From: Henriciella aquimarina
Lineage (GTDB): Bacteria > Pseudomonadota > Alphaproteobacteria > Caulobacterales > Hyphomonadaceae
Length of the DNA stretch: 64,000 bases
Assembly: GCF_002088975.1 (NCBI RefSeq)
Contig: NZ_NCST01000072.1
Coordinates: forward strand, 60,131 to 124,130
Direction of reading: 5' to 3'
In this document: positions 26,879 through 38,860 of the stretch, in pieces
How positions within the stretch are numbered: position 1 is the stretch's first letter
How the letters are laid out: each line of letters begins with the position of its first letter
Position numbers and translations under genes: made by a program
Notes under the pieces: model-generated
What the model was told of the DNA's origin: nothing
Database searches by the model: none
Seen by the model: the letters and a program-made list of their open reading frames with translations, nothing else

Positions 26879-28306
26879 ATGGCCTTCAGACATACAGGGC
26901 GTTTCATTGCAGGGGCCGTCATGGCCGGGCTTCTGGCGGCGCCCGTCGCCATGGCGCAGGAGCGGACCGACGCCGAAAAGCAGGCGCGCGAGATCTACAG
27001 GAATATTGTCGAGATCCGTTCGGCGCGCGGGCAGGAAAAAGTGCCCGAAGTGGTCGACTATCTGGTCGGCGAACTGAAGGCCGCCGGCTTCACCGATGAG
27101 GCGCTCGAGGTCACCGACTATGATGCTGCCGGCGAGCACACCCAGGGCCTGATGGTCTGGTACCGGGCCGAGGGCGAACCGGCGCAGAAACCCATCGTTC
27201 TGCTGGCCCATATGGATGTCGTCGATGCGCTGGCCGAGGACTGGGTGCTCGACCCGTTCACGCTGACCGAGCAGGACGGCTATTTCTTCGGGCGCGGCAC
27301 CGCCGACAACAAGTATGGCGTCACCACGCTCGTCTCCACCTTCATCCGGCTCAAGGAAGAAGGCTTCGAGCCGACGCGCGATCTTGTCATGGTGCTGTCC
27401 GGCGATGAGGAGACCGGCATGGTCTCGACCCGTGCGCAGGCGAACTTCGTGGCCGAGAATATCGACCCGGCCTTCGTGCTGAACGCCGATGCCGGTGGCC
27501 TGACGCTCGACCGCGATGGCGCGCCGCTGGATTACGGGATCCAGGGCGCGGAGAAGACCTATGCCACCTTCGAGCTGACGGTCACCAATCCGGGCGGCCA
27601 CTCCTCGCGTCCGCGCAAGGACAATGCGATCTATGAGCTCGCCGACGCGCTGAAGAAGATCCAGGCCTATGAGTTCCCGGTGCGCCATAACGAGCTGACG
27701 CTCGCCTCCATGGACGCTTCCGGCCGCAAGCGGCTCGACAAGCTCGGCATGGCCATGCGCGCCTTTGCCGAGGACCCGACCGACGAGGAGGCCATCGAGA
27801 CGCTGCGCGCCGATCCGTCGACCGTCGGCCAGATCGGCACGACCTGCATTGCCACCATGCTGCGCGGCGGCCATGCCGAAAACGCCCTGCCGCAATCGGC
27901 TACGGCCACCGTGAACTGTCGCATCTTCCCCGGTGTCGGCATCGAGGCCACCGAAGAGACGCTGAAAGAGGTGGTCGGCAATGAAGAGGTCGAGTTCAAG
28001 CTGATCTCTGACCTCGTGGAGAGTCCGGAGTCCGGCATGCGCGAGGAGGTGCTCGAGGCGGTGAAGGCGGCGCTCGATGAACGTGGCGTCGATGTGCCGG
28101 TCATCCCGCACATGTCAGCCGGCGGCACCGATGGCATGCACTACCGCAATCTCGGCTATGACACTTACGGGGTCGGCAGCCTGGCGGCGAAGCCGAATGA
28201 CACGTTCGCCCATGGGCTGAACGAGCGCGTCCTGGTCGACAGTTTCTATGGCGGGCTCGACCAGTTCTATGTCATCCTGAAGGCGCTGGCCGGCAGCGAG
28301 GCCTGA
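26879..28306 (+). CDS. secreted M20 family metallopeptidase
   Basis: 475 residues with a signal peptide (RFIAGAVMAGLLAAPVAMAQE), so periplasmic. M20 metal motifs: IVLLAHMDVVDALAEDW (His-x-Asp), FFGRGTADNKYGVTTLV (bridging Asp), LSGDEETGM (Glu-Glu) and the C-terminal PHMSAGGTDGMHYRN histidine region. The dimerisation lid domain lies about 210-330 (VTNPGGHSSRPRKDNAIYELADAL). It probably trims peptides as carboxypeptidase or dipeptidase. A GGGGAG site precedes the ATG. Confidence 0.92.
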   Translation: MAFRHTGRFIAGAVMAGLLAAPVAMAQERTDAEKQAREIYRNIVEIRSARGQEKVPEVVDYLVGELKAAGFTDEALEVTDYDAAGEHTQGLMVWYRAEGEPAQKPIVLLAHMDVVDALAEDWVLDPFTLTEQDGYFFGRGTADNKYGVTTLVSTFIRLKEEGFEPTRDLVMVLSGDEETGMVSTRAQANFVAENIDPAFVLNADAGGLTLDRDGAPLDYGIQGAEKTYATFELTVTNPGGHSSRPRKDNAIYELADALKKIQAYEFPVRHNELTLASMDASGRKRLDKLGMAMRAFAEDPTDEEAIETLRADPSTVGQIGTTCIATMLRGGHAENALPQSATATVNCRIFPGVGIEATEETLKEVVGNEEVEFKLISDLVESPESGMREEVLEAVKAALDERGVDVPVIPHMSAGGTDGMHYRNLGYDTYGVGSLAAKPNDTFAHGLNERVLVDSFYGGLDQFYVILKALAGSEA

Positions 28307-28316
28307 GGAAGAGCGA

Positions 28317-28688
28317 TCAGATGGCTGCCGGCTTGCAGGCGATGTCCCGCAGCCGGTAGCTCTCTCCGCTTTCGCGGCGCACCGCAAAGCAGCTGTTGCC
28401 ATTGGTCAGGATGTCGAAAACGGCGGGCAGCGCGCTCGAATGCCGTGTCTTCTTGCCCGGCAGGGCCGGCATGACGGAAATGGTGGTCGAGGAGGAGAGG
28501 TCTTCCGGGCCGAGCCTGATGCGGGGGCGGTCGACCGCATCGGCCAGGACCGCCTTCACGCGCGATAGCGTCGTCTCGTCGACATTCTCCAGCACGGCCG
28601 CTTCCCGCCCGGTGGCGGTCTGGCAGGCGCCCGTGGCAATGGGCACGCACAGGATGGCGGCGGCGAGGCGAAGGCGTCTGATCAGCAT
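28317..28688 (-). CDS. putative lipoprotein of unknown function
   Basis: 123 residues starting MLIRRLRLAAAILCVPIATGACQ with a lipobox-like TGAC. The mature part (ENVDETTLSRVKAVLADAVDRPRIRLGPEDLSSSTTISVMPAL ... DILTNGNSCFAVRRESGESYRLRDIACKP) has a Cys pair near the C-terminus. Convergent with the M20 peptidase gene. An ATG at 28694 is an alternative start. Confidence 0.6.
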   Translation of the reverse strand: MLIRRLRLAAAILCVPIATGACQTATGREAAVLENVDETTLSRVKAVLADAVDRPRIRLGPEDLSSSTTISVMPALPGKKTRHSSALPAVFDILTNGNSCFAVRRESGESYRLRDIACKPAAI

Positions 28689-28877
28689 GGACATCCCCTG
28701 TCATGGCCCGCCCTGACACGACGGGGTGGACCTCTATAACAGGCTGGTCCGGCTTTGTAAGGTCTGATTCGGAGACCAGCGCCGGACCATGGAGAATATT
28801 TAACTGTTTGCATGAGAAAAGGGCCTGACGGCTCTGACGGTGTTGCATTTTTTGCCGGAACGGGGGAGTCAGGGAAT

Positions 28878-29663
28878 ATGAGCGAACGCACAGGGCTGAA
28901 CCGTCGGCTGTTCTGGCTGTATGAGGGGACAGGGAAAGCGTCCTTCTGGTTCCGCTGGGCGTTGCTCGTCTTCGATTTCGTGACCATCGCCTACTTTCTC
29001 TGGGCCCCGTTCGAGACCCGCGAGCGCGGCCACTACATCGCCGACTATGTCATCGGCGCAGTCATCCTGTGTGACCTGCTGGCGCGGCTCTACATCGCCA
29101 AGCACAAGCACCGCTTCTTCCTGAAATGGATCAACTGGGCCGATCTGGTGGTCGTCGTGACCATGTTCGCGCCATTGCTCGTCTCGAACTTCGCCTTCCT
29201 GCGTGTGCTGCGCGCGGTCCGCGCGATCCGGGCCTTCACATTCATCCGGCGGGTGAAGGTGCTCACGCCCTTCTTCCAGCGCCATGAGCGGATCATCGAC
29301 AAGGTGACGAACCTTTTCGTCTTCGTCTTCATCACCGCCGCGCTCGTCTATGCCCTGCAGGTTGGCCAGCCGGAGTCGAGCGTCCACACCTATATCGATG
29401 CGCTGTATTTCACCGTCACCAGCCTGACCACGACAGGCTATGGCGACGTTATCCTGCACGGCCAGCTCGGGCGCTTCATCGCCATCCTTGTCATGGTGCT
29501 CGGCCTGTCGCTCTTCCTGCAGCTCCTGCGCGCGATCATCGAGCCGGAAAGCAAGGTCGAGTGCGAATGCGAGACCTGCGGCCTGATGCGCCATGACCGC
29601 GATGCGGTGCATTGCAAGCATTGCGGGGCGCTGATCAAGATCAAGACAGAAGGGGTTTTATGA
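28878..29663 (+). CDS. voltage-gated potassium channel with C-terminal zinc ribbon
   Basis: 261 residues, six-helix channel. An S4-like helix carries arginines at regular spacing (RVLRAVRAIRAFTFIRRVK), and the pore helix ends in the K+ selectivity filter TTTGYGD. After S6 (FIAILVMVLGLSLFLQLLRAI), a zinc-ribbon tail reads CECETCGLMRHDRDAVHCKHCG with two CxxC pairs. The ATG at 28878 has AGGGA upstream. The last four bases overlap the start of the ligase gene (ATGA), an unexpected operon partner. Confidence 0.88.
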   Translation: MSERTGLNRRLFWLYEGTGKASFWFRWALLVFDFVTIAYFLWAPFETRERGHYIADYVIGAVILCDLLARLYIAKHKHRFFLKWINWADLVVVVTMFAPLLVSNFAFLRVLRAVRAIRAFTFIRRVKVLTPFFQRHERIIDKVTNLFVFVFITAALVYALQVGQPESSVHTYIDALYFTVTSLTTTGYGDVILHGQLGRFIAILVMVLGLSLFLQLLRAIIEPESKVECECETCGLMRHDRDAVHCKHCGALIKIKTEGVL

Positions 29664-31525
29664 CCGCCGGCATCCGTTTTCGCGAAGTTCCCTATCTGCC
29701 GCAAAAGCTGGAGATGGAGACGCGTGACGATGGCTGCGTCCTGCTGCGCAACGGCCAGCCGAAGCGACCGCATCCGCCCCACATGCTGGCTCCGCTCGTC
29801 TACTGGGCGGCGGCGGACCCGGGCCGGACCTGGCTCGCCCAGCGCGATCCGGACGACCCGTCGAAGCCGGGCTGGATCCGTCTGACCTATGGCGAGGCGC
29901 TGACGCAGATCCGCTCGCTGGCGCAAGGCTTCCTCAAGGCCGGCGCCGGGCCGGACCGTCCGGTGATGATCCTCTCGCGCAATGCCATCGAGCATGCGCT
30001 TGTCATGTATGCCGCGATGTGGGCGGGCAGCCCGGTCGTCCCCGTCACCCCGGCCTATGCGACGCTGAGCGAGGATTTCGCACGCCTCAACCATGCCGAC
30101 CGGCTGACCGAGCCGGGCATCCTCTATGTCGAGGATGGCGCGGAATACCAGCGCGGCCTCGATGGTATGGAGGTGGGCGACCGGCTGGTCCTTTACCGGA
30201 AGACTGCGCCAACGGGCGTGCGCAGCGAGTCGCTTGAGGCATTTGCCAAAGCTCCGACCAGCGCCGTTGATCTCGCCTATGACCGGCTGAGCGAGGAGCG
30301 GGTCGCGAAATACATGCTGACCTCGGGCTCCACCGGCGAGCCGAAGGCGGTGATCAACACCCATGGCAACATCGCTTCCATGGTGAAGATGATCCGCTCG
30401 GTCTGGGATGTGGGGCGGCTGGAAGAGATTTCCCAGGGCCCGCAGGTCATGGTGAGCTTCCTGCCCTGGAGCCACACCTATGGCGCCCATTCCATCCTGC
30501 ACTCGATGACCGACTGGGGCGGCACGCTCCATATCGACTGGGGCGCGCCGACACCCGCCCGCCTGCCGGAAATGCTGCGCAATCTCCGCGAGGTCGCGCC
30601 GACCCAGCATACCACCGTCCCGGCGGCCTGGGCGGCGATCGCGACCGAGCTGGAGCATGACCGCGCGCTGGCGGAAACCTTCTTCTCGCGCATCATGGTC
30701 ATGGCCTATGGCGGCGCGAGCCTCGGCCAGGACATTTATGAGCGCATCCAGAACGTTGCCGTCGACGTCACCGGCGAGCGGATCAGCCTGTCGGCTGGCT
30801 ATGGCGCGACCGAAACCTCGCCCACCATCTCCAATGTTCACTGGCCGAGCGACACGATGGGCCTCATCGGCCTGCCGCTGCCCGGTTGCGAGTTCAAGCT
30901 GGCGCCTGTGGGCGAGAAGATGGAGTGCCGCGTGCGCGGGGCGGGCATCACGCCCGGCTACCTCAAGGATCCGCAGAAGACGGCCGAAGCCTTCGATGAG
31001 GAGGGCTTCTACAAGCTCGGCGATGCGGTGAAATTCCGCGACCCGGACGATCCGGACAAGGGCCTCGCCTTTGACGGGCGCATTGCCGAAGAGTTCAAGC
31101 TCGCCAACGGGACATGGGTGTCGGCTGGCACGGTGCGGGTGAAGGCGGTCGAGGCGGTCGATGGGGCGCTGTCGGATGTGGTTGTCTGTGGCCTGAACGA
31201 AAACGAGATCGCCCTGCTTGGCTTCCTCAACGAGGCCTGGTGCCGGCGCAAGACGGAGCGGAACGTCGGCATGGACGAGCTGACCGGAGACGAGACGGTG
31301 CGCGCGGCTGTGAAGGCGGGTTTGAGCGCCTATAATCGCGCCCATCCCAACGCCGCCAAACGTGTTGCGCGTATCCTGCTGCAGGCAGAACCGCCGCGGC
31401 CTGACGCCGGCGAGATTACCGAGAAGGGCTACATCAATCAGGGCCGCGTTCAGAGCCTGCGGGCGCAAGAGGTGAAGCGGCTCTATTCGACACCCTATGA
31501 TGATGACATCATCGATATCAGCTAG
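29660..31525 (+). CDS. feruloyl-CoA synthase-like AMP-dependent acyl-CoA ligase
   Basis: 621 residues of the ANL superfamily. P-loop LTSGSTGEPKAVINTHGN (about 230), YGATETSP (A5), LGDAVKFRDP (A7) and the family-diagnostic FDGRIAEEFKLANGTWVSAGTVR near 480. The latter segment is typical of feruloyl-CoA synthases that activate hydroxycinnamates with ATP and CoA. The hydratase/aldolase partner (ech) is not next to it. It is translationally coupled to the upstream K+ channel and followed by a ThDP-enzyme gene 38 bp downstream. Confidence 0.8.
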   Translation: MTAGIRFREVPYLPQKLEMETRDDGCVLLRNGQPKRPHPPHMLAPLVYWAAADPGRTWLAQRDPDDPSKPGWIRLTYGEALTQIRSLAQGFLKAGAGPDRPVMILSRNAIEHALVMYAAMWAGSPVVPVTPAYATLSEDFARLNHADRLTEPGILYVEDGAEYQRGLDGMEVGDRLVLYRKTAPTGVRSESLEAFAKAPTSAVDLAYDRLSEERVAKYMLTSGSTGEPKAVINTHGNIASMVKMIRSVWDVGRLEEISQGPQVMVSFLPWSHTYGAHSILHSMTDWGGTLHIDWGAPTPARLPEMLRNLREVAPTQHTTVPAAWAAIATELEHDRALAETFFSRIMVMAYGGASLGQDIYERIQNVAVDVTGERISLSAGYGATETSPTISNVHWPSDTMGLIGLPLPGCEFKLAPVGEKMECRVRGAGITPGYLKDPQKTAEAFDEEGFYKLGDAVKFRDPDDPDKGLAFDGRIAEEFKLANGTWVSAGTVRVKAVEAVDGALSDVVVCGLNENEIALLGFLNEAWCRRKTERNVGMDELTGDETVRAAVKAGLSAYNRAHPNAAKRVARILLQAEPPRPDAGEITEKGYINQGRVQSLRAQEVKRLYSTPYDDDIIDIS

Positions 31526-31563
31526 GACGGGCAAGGATCCGTCCGTATAAGGAGACATTTTTC

Positions 31564-33135
31564 ATGGTCGACAGCGACACGACGAAACTGACAGGCGCCG
31601 ATGCGCTGGTCTCAACCCTGGCCGACCTTGGTGTGTCCGCCTGCTTTGCCAATCCGGGCACCTCTGAAATGAACCTCGTCACCGCGCTCGACCGCGAAAC
31701 GCGCATCAATGCGGTGCTCTGCCTGTTCGAGGGCGTGGCGACCGGGGCCGCCGACGGCTATGCGCGCATCACAGGTGAGCCGGCCATGACGCTGCTGCAT
31801 CTCGGCGCGGGCTATCTCAATGGCGGAGCGAACATTCACAATGCCAAGCGCGCCGACACGCCGATGATCAATGTCATCGGCGACCATGCCGTGCCGCACC
31901 GGCGCTACGACGCGCCGCTCAATTCCGACATTATGGGGCTCGCCGGCCCGAACTCGATCTGGATCAAGTCCGCCGACAGTGTCGAGACGACCGGCAAGCT
32001 GGCGACTGAAGCCTGGACGGCGAGCTTCGGCCCGGCGCCGGGGCCTGTCTCGCTGATCCTGCCGGCCGATTCCGCCTGGACCGAGGGCGGGGTAAAGGGC
32101 GGCAAGGCCGTCCGGCCCACCTTGCGCGAGACATCGAAGGAAAAGATCGATGCGGCCGCCGCAGCCATTGGCCGGGCGAAACAGCCGGTCCTCTTGATCA
32201 ATGGCACCGCGCTCGGCGAGGACGGGCTGAAGGCCGCCGCCCGGCTGAAAAAGGCCGGTGTGCGGATCATCACCGACACCTTTTTTGGGCGCCAGCGCCG
32301 CGGCGCCGGGGTCTTCTTCCCCGACCGGATGCAGTATTTCGCCGAAGGCGCGATGAACGATCTCGAGGGCACCGACCTGATGCTGACGGCCGGCACCCAC
32401 CTGCCGGTTGCTTTCTTCGCCTATCCCGACAAGCCAAGCCTGCTCGTGCCCGAAGGCTGCGAGACGATGGATCTGGGCGGCGCCGACAGCGACAGCGCGA
32501 AGACGCTGGCCGCGCTTGCCGATGCGATGGGCGCGAAAGAGGCCGCCGACCCGGCGCCGCTGGAGAAACCGGCCTCGGCGCCGACGGGCGAGCTCAACGC
32601 GGCTTCTGTCGGAGCGAGCGTGGCGCGGCACATGCCGGAGAATGCCATCGTCTCCGATGATGGCGTGTCGAATTCGCTGCCGGTCTTCCTGTCGACCATC
32701 AAGGCCGAGCCGCATGACTGGATGGGGCTGACCGGCGGGGCGATCGGGCAGGGCCTGCCCCTGGCACTCGGGGCGGCTGTCGCGGCACCTGACCGTAAGG
32801 TGATCGCGCTGACAGGCGACGGCGCGGCGATGTACACCAATCAGGCGCTGTGGAGCATGGTGCGCGAGGGCGCCGACGTGACCACCATCGTCTTCGTCAA
32901 TCACAGCTACCGCATCCTGAACATCGAGCTTGCTCGCACGGGCGCTGGCAATCCGGGCCCGACGGCGAAGGAAATGCTGGAGATTGGCGGGCCGGATATC
33001 GACTGGGTCAGCCTCGCCCAATCCATGGGCGTGGAGGCGACAGCCGTGACCACGGCGGAAGACTTCGATGCCGCCTTCGAGGAGGCGATGAAGCAGAAGG
33101 GCCCGAGGCTGATTGCGGCGCTGGTGCCGGGATAA
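31564..33135 (+). CDS. thiamine-diphosphate enzyme, acetolactate synthase large-subunit family
   Basis: 523 residues with the three-domain PYR/central/PP layout. PYR domain: FANPGTSEMNLVTALDRETRINAVLCLFEGVATGAADGYARITG (catalytic Glu in LFEG). ThDP/Mg motif: ALTGDGAAMYTNQALWSMVREGADVTTIVFVNHSYRI (GDG...N). It resembles benzoylformate decarboxylase and IlvB-like enzymes of unassigned substrate rather than true AHAS, which is longer and has a small subunit nearby. Same operon as the feruloyl-CoA synthase-like gene, suggesting aromatic side-chain metabolism (inference). Confidence 0.85.
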   Translation: MVDSDTTKLTGADALVSTLADLGVSACFANPGTSEMNLVTALDRETRINAVLCLFEGVATGAADGYARITGEPAMTLLHLGAGYLNGGANIHNAKRADTPMINVIGDHAVPHRRYDAPLNSDIMGLAGPNSIWIKSADSVETTGKLATEAWTASFGPAPGPVSLILPADSAWTEGGVKGGKAVRPTLRETSKEKIDAAAAAIGRAKQPVLLINGTALGEDGLKAAARLKKAGVRIITDTFFGRQRRGAGVFFPDRMQYFAEGAMNDLEGTDLMLTAGTHLPVAFFAYPDKPSLLVPEGCETMDLGGADSDSAKTLAALADAMGAKEAADPAPLEKPASAPTGELNAASVGASVARHMPENAIVSDDGVSNSLPVFLSTIKAEPHDWMGLTGGAIGQGLPLALGAAVAAPDRKVIALTGDGAAMYTNQALWSMVREGADVTTIVFVNHSYRILNIELARTGAGNPGPTAKEMLEIGGPDIDWVSLAQSMGVEATAVTTAEDFDAAFEEAMKQKGPRLIAALVPG

Positions 33136-33207
33136 GCCTGCTGGCCCCACCCTGACCTTCCCCAGAGAGGAGAGGCGGGAGGGGGGAGATCTAACGGCAC
33201 AAACAAA

Positions 33208-33233
33208 AAGGGCCGCGACTGATCGCGGCCCTT
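33208..33233 (-). terminator. intrinsic terminator
   Basis: 11-bp perfect stem AAGGGCCGCGA / TCGCGGCCCTT with a 4-nt loop. On the minus strand it is followed by TTTTTGTTT (complement of 33201-33209), so it ends the glycine-zipper gene. Confidence 0.85.
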
Positions 33234-33277
33234 GTCCCGGGCTGACCCAGACAGGGCCGTCTCCGGCCACTCTACAT

Positions 33278-34090
33278 CTAGTCTACAAACTCCCAGCGGT
33301 CGCCGCCAACATTACAGGCGGTCGCTGGTTCACTCACGCGTTGTCCGTTGACGTAACGGTCGCGATAGACGGTGCGGCATTCGCCGGTGTCCTGCGGGGC
33401 GGAATAGCCGGCATTATAGCCCTGCGTGGTCGCGCCATATTCCGGGTTGCTCCAGGCCGGATTGCTCTGGGGCGAACCGCCATAAAGCTCTTCGCCGGGG
33501 CGCAGGTCGACGTCGCCCTGATAGCTGTTGCCATAGCTCGCAGAGCGCGGACGGTTCTCGTTCCAGGCATTGCCGTAGGGCTGGCGTGTCGGGGGCGAGA
33601 CATTCATGTTGCCATAGCGCTGGCGGGTGTCCGGGCCATAGGCGCGGGTCGTGTTGCAGTTCGACATGCTGCCGGCCAGCGCATTGCCGGCCATGGCACC
33701 GACCACACCGCCGATCAGGGCGCCGGCGACCTTGTCGCCGTCATTGTCCCGGTGGCGGCGGTGGCCGCGATAGCCGTAGCCATAGCCCCGGTCCCAGCCG
33801 CGCGAATAGCGGTGGTGGCGTTTGCGGTGGTGTTTGTCACCATCATCGGCGATCGCAGCGCCGAGCAGGCCGCCGGCAATCGCGCCGACCACGGTGCCGG
33901 CCGTCTGGTTGGAGCGACGGTCGCGGTCGCAATTGGCATTGGCGTTGGCATAGGCCTGATCCTGATAGCCATAGCTGTCATAGCCATACCCATCATCGTA
34001 GTCATAGCCGTCATATCCGTATTGCTGGGCAGCGGCCGGGAGGCTCATCGCAAGCGCTGCGGCGCTGCCGAGAATTGCCATGCGGATCAT
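33278..34090 (-). CDS. glycine-zipper, Tyr/Gly/Asp-rich exported protein
   Basis: 270 residues with a signal peptide (MIRMAILGSAAALAMSLPAAAQ). A tyrosine/aspartate repeat follows (YGYDGYDYDDGYGYDSYGYQ), then two glycine-zipper segments (TVVGAIAGGLLGAAIADDG and VAGALIGGVVGAMAGNALAG) separated by a basic His/Arg-rich stretch (KHHRKRHHRYSRGWDRGYGYGYRGHRRHRD). Glycine zippers pair in membranes. The C-terminal ECRTVYRDRYVNGQRVSEPATAC gives a probable disulfide. Likely envelope-associated; function unknown. The operon ends in a strong terminator. Confidence 0.75.
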   Translation of the reverse strand: MIRMAILGSAAALAMSLPAAAQQYGYDGYDYDDGYGYDSYGYQDQAYANANANCDRDRRSNQTAGTVVGAIAGGLLGAAIADDGDKHHRKRHHRYSRGWDRGYGYGYRGHRRHRDNDGDKVAGALIGGVVGAMAGNALAGSMSNCNTTRAYGPDTRQRYGNMNVSPPTRQPYGNAWNENRPRSASYGNSYQGDVDLRPGEELYGGSPQSNPAWSNPEYGATTQGYNAGYSAPQDTGECRTVYRDRYVNGQRVSEPATACNVGGDRWEFVD

Positions 34091-34250
34091 CGAGATCTCC
34101 TTTCACGATACCCGGACACACCAGTCCCGGCACCTTCGAATGCTACCCTAGCATATCCATCTGAACGCAGTCTGAAGACGAAAGCATATAGTTTTCAGAG
34201 CATTATTCGTGCCACTGGACGCGGTTTCCCGATGCGCCAATATAGGGGGC

Positions 34251-35315
34251 ATGGGACTTCTCGACGAGACAGGAAAAACAATGAGCCGGGCGCGCTATGT
34301 CGGCGCCCAGGGACTGCGCTCGGCCTGGTACGGCGCGCAATATGCCATCGCGAAACGCCGCTCGGCGGGGTTCAACCGCCCCGGCGAACCGCCCTTCAAG
34401 CCGACCAACCCGGTCGATACGAAGGAATTGCGCGCGAGCTTCTTCCGCCTTTTCGCGCAGGACCGGGCAAATATCGAGGCGGGGCTCTATCCGGCCCCGG
34501 CGGATGTGCGCGTCGCCGATCTCGGCAAGGCCGTGAAGCGGGCCGGGCACTTCCTGAAGGATATCGCGGATGTCGACCGCCGGCGCGTGGCGCGCGACGG
34601 CGCTGAGGTGCGTGAGACGCTGGAGAGCTCCAACCGCTATCCGGCTTATTACCGCCAGAACTTCCACTATCAGACCGATGGCTGGCTGTCGGATGAGAGC
34701 GCGCAACTCTATGACCACCAGGTCGAGGCGCTGTTTACCGGCGCCGCCGATGCGATGCGCCGCCAGGCGCTGGCGCAGATCGTGGCCGAGGTGAAGGGGC
34801 GCGACCAGCGTGAAGTGGCCTTGCTCGATCTCGCCTGCGGGACGGGCCGTTTCCTGCGTGAGACGATGCGGGCCTTCCCGCGCCTGAAAGCGACCGGGCT
34901 CGACCTCTCGCCCAATTATGCCGAACGGGCGCGCCAGCTGGTCGCGCCCTGGCCGCATGTGGAGATCGTCGAGGGCCTGGCCGAGGCCATGCCGCTGGAA
35001 GATGCCTCGCAGGATGTGATCGTCTCGGTCTATCTCTTCCACGAATTACCGGAGAAGACGCGCAAGGCGGTGATGCAGGAAGCCGCCCGCGTGCTGAAGC
35101 CGGGCGGGGCCTTCATCATCGCCGACAGCTTGCAATTCGGGGACAATGAAGGGCTGGACGGTATCCTCGAATATTTCCCGGAAGGCTTCCACGAGCCCTA
35201 TTACAAGGCCTATCTCGGCTGGGATTTCACCCCGCCCATGCAGGAGGCCGGGTTTACGCTCGAGCACAGCGAGAACGCCTTCCTCACCAAGGTGAATGTC
35301 TGGCGCAGGGCTTGA
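34251..35315 (+). CDS. class I SAM-dependent methyltransferase
   Basis: 354 residues. A 180-residue N-terminal part rich in Arg/Phe (RASFFRLFAQDRANIEAGLYPAP) precedes a Rossmann methyltransferase domain: motif I VALLDLACGTGRFLRE (about 200), the acidic residue in ATGLDLSPNYAERA, and LKPGGAFIIADS (post-motif). The product is unknown; UbiE/COQ5-like enzymes share these motifs. The ATG at 34251 has a GGGGG site; earlier GTG codons are less likely. A hairpin terminator follows at 35324-35351. Confidence 0.85.
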   Translation: MGLLDETGKTMSRARYVGAQGLRSAWYGAQYAIAKRRSAGFNRPGEPPFKPTNPVDTKELRASFFRLFAQDRANIEAGLYPAPADVRVADLGKAVKRAGHFLKDIADVDRRRVARDGAEVRETLESSNRYPAYYRQNFHYQTDGWLSDESAQLYDHQVEALFTGAADAMRRQALAQIVAEVKGRDQREVALLDLACGTGRFLRETMRAFPRLKATGLDLSPNYAERARQLVAPWPHVEIVEGLAEAMPLEDASQDVIVSVYLFHELPEKTRKAVMQEAARVLKPGGAFIIADSLQFGDNEGLDGILEYFPEGFHEPYYKAYLGWDFTPPMQEAGFTLEHSENAFLTKVNVWRRA

Positions 35316-35323
35316 GCCAAGAA

Positions 35324-35351
35324 AAATGCCGCCCCTTTCGGAGCGGCATTT
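35324..35351. terminator. bidirectional hairpin terminator
   Basis: AAATGCCGC / GCGGCATTT, a 9-bp stem with a 10-nt loop between the convergent methyltransferase and TonB receptor genes. Confidence 0.65.
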
Positions 35352-35376
35352 CGCGATTGGATTTCAGCCTGAAGCC

Positions 35377-37851
<2,475 letters not shown>

Positions 37852-38014
37852 AAGATTCCCCTCTTGCAGGTGCAGATCGCTCAGCCGAATCTGCGAGGGC
37901 GGATGTTGAGCTTGGGGGGATGTGAAACAAGATGGCCGGAGAAATGAAGTCTGAGTGTGACGATTATGTTACAGCTGTCGTCGAGTAAAACTGCAAGAAA
38001 TGGTCGGAACAGAC

Positions 38015-38830
38015 ATGAAACCTAACAAACTTTCCCTGATAACCGGGGCGTCAGCCGGCCTTGGGGCAGAATTTGCTCATCAGTATGCGCAAAAGGGCTG
38101 GGATGTCGCATTGACGGCGCGCCGGGCCGACAGGCTCGACAAACTGGCGCGTGAGCTGGAGGAAAAGTACCAGGTCGCCACCCTCGTCATCACGCAGGAT
38201 CTCGCGCATGAGGCGAGTGTCGATGTGATCCTCGCCGAACTCAGGGAGGCTGGCCGGCATGTCGACGCGCTGGTCAACAATGCCGGATATGGCCTGCCGG
38301 GCACCTTTTTCAATACGAGCTGGGAAGACCAGGCGCAGTTCATCCGTGTGCTGTACACCGCGCCTGTCGAGCTGGTGCACAAGCTGCTGCCCGGCATGGC
38401 CGAGCGTGGCTTCGGGCGCATCATCAATGTCGCCTCGCTCGCCGGCTATACGCCGGGTTCCAATGGCCACACCCTCTATGCCAGCGTGAAGGCGGGGATC
38501 ATCAAATTCTCCGAAAGCATCCATGCCGAAGCGCAGGCGGCCGGCCATGACATTCACTGCACCGCGCTTTGCCCCGGCTTCACCTGGACCGAGTTCCACG
38601 ATGTGAACGGCACGCGCAAAATGGCGAGCGAGTCCCCGAAATGGATGTGGATGGAAGCCGGCCCGGTTGTCGAGGCTGGCATCGATGGTGTGACACGTGG
38701 GCGGCCGGTTGTTGTGCCCGGCGCGGTCAACAAGGGCGTGGCGATGCTGACCCGCATCCTGCCAGAGCCGCTTGGCCGGGAGATCATGAAGCAGCAGTCG
38801 AAGCGGTTCCGGAAGACGGAGACCGACTAG
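38015..38830 (+). CDS. short-chain dehydrogenase (SDR, DltE-like)
   Basis: 271 residues. Rossmann motif LITGASAGLGAEFAHQYA at the N-terminus, NNAGYG strand, catalytic Ser and Tyr/Lys in NVASLAGYTPGSNGHTLYASVKAG. A longer C-terminus (VVVPGAVNKGVAMLTRILP) is typical of the DltE-like subgroup of SDRs. Substrate unknown. ATG at 38000 (MVGTDMKPN) is an alternative start with no better ribosome-binding site. Confidence 0.88.
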   Translation: MKPNKLSLITGASAGLGAEFAHQYAQKGWDVALTARRADRLDKLARELEEKYQVATLVITQDLAHEASVDVILAELREAGRHVDALVNNAGYGLPGTFFNTSWEDQAQFIRVLYTAPVELVHKLLPGMAERGFGRIINVASLAGYTPGSNGHTLYASVKAGIIKFSESIHAEAQAAGHDIHCTALCPGFTWTEFHDVNGTRKMASESPKWMWMEAGPVVEAGIDGVTRGRPVVVPGAVNKGVAMLTRILPEPLGREIMKQQSKRFRKTETD

Positions 38831-38860
38831 GGGAGAGCCTGATGTTCAGGCGAACGGCCT

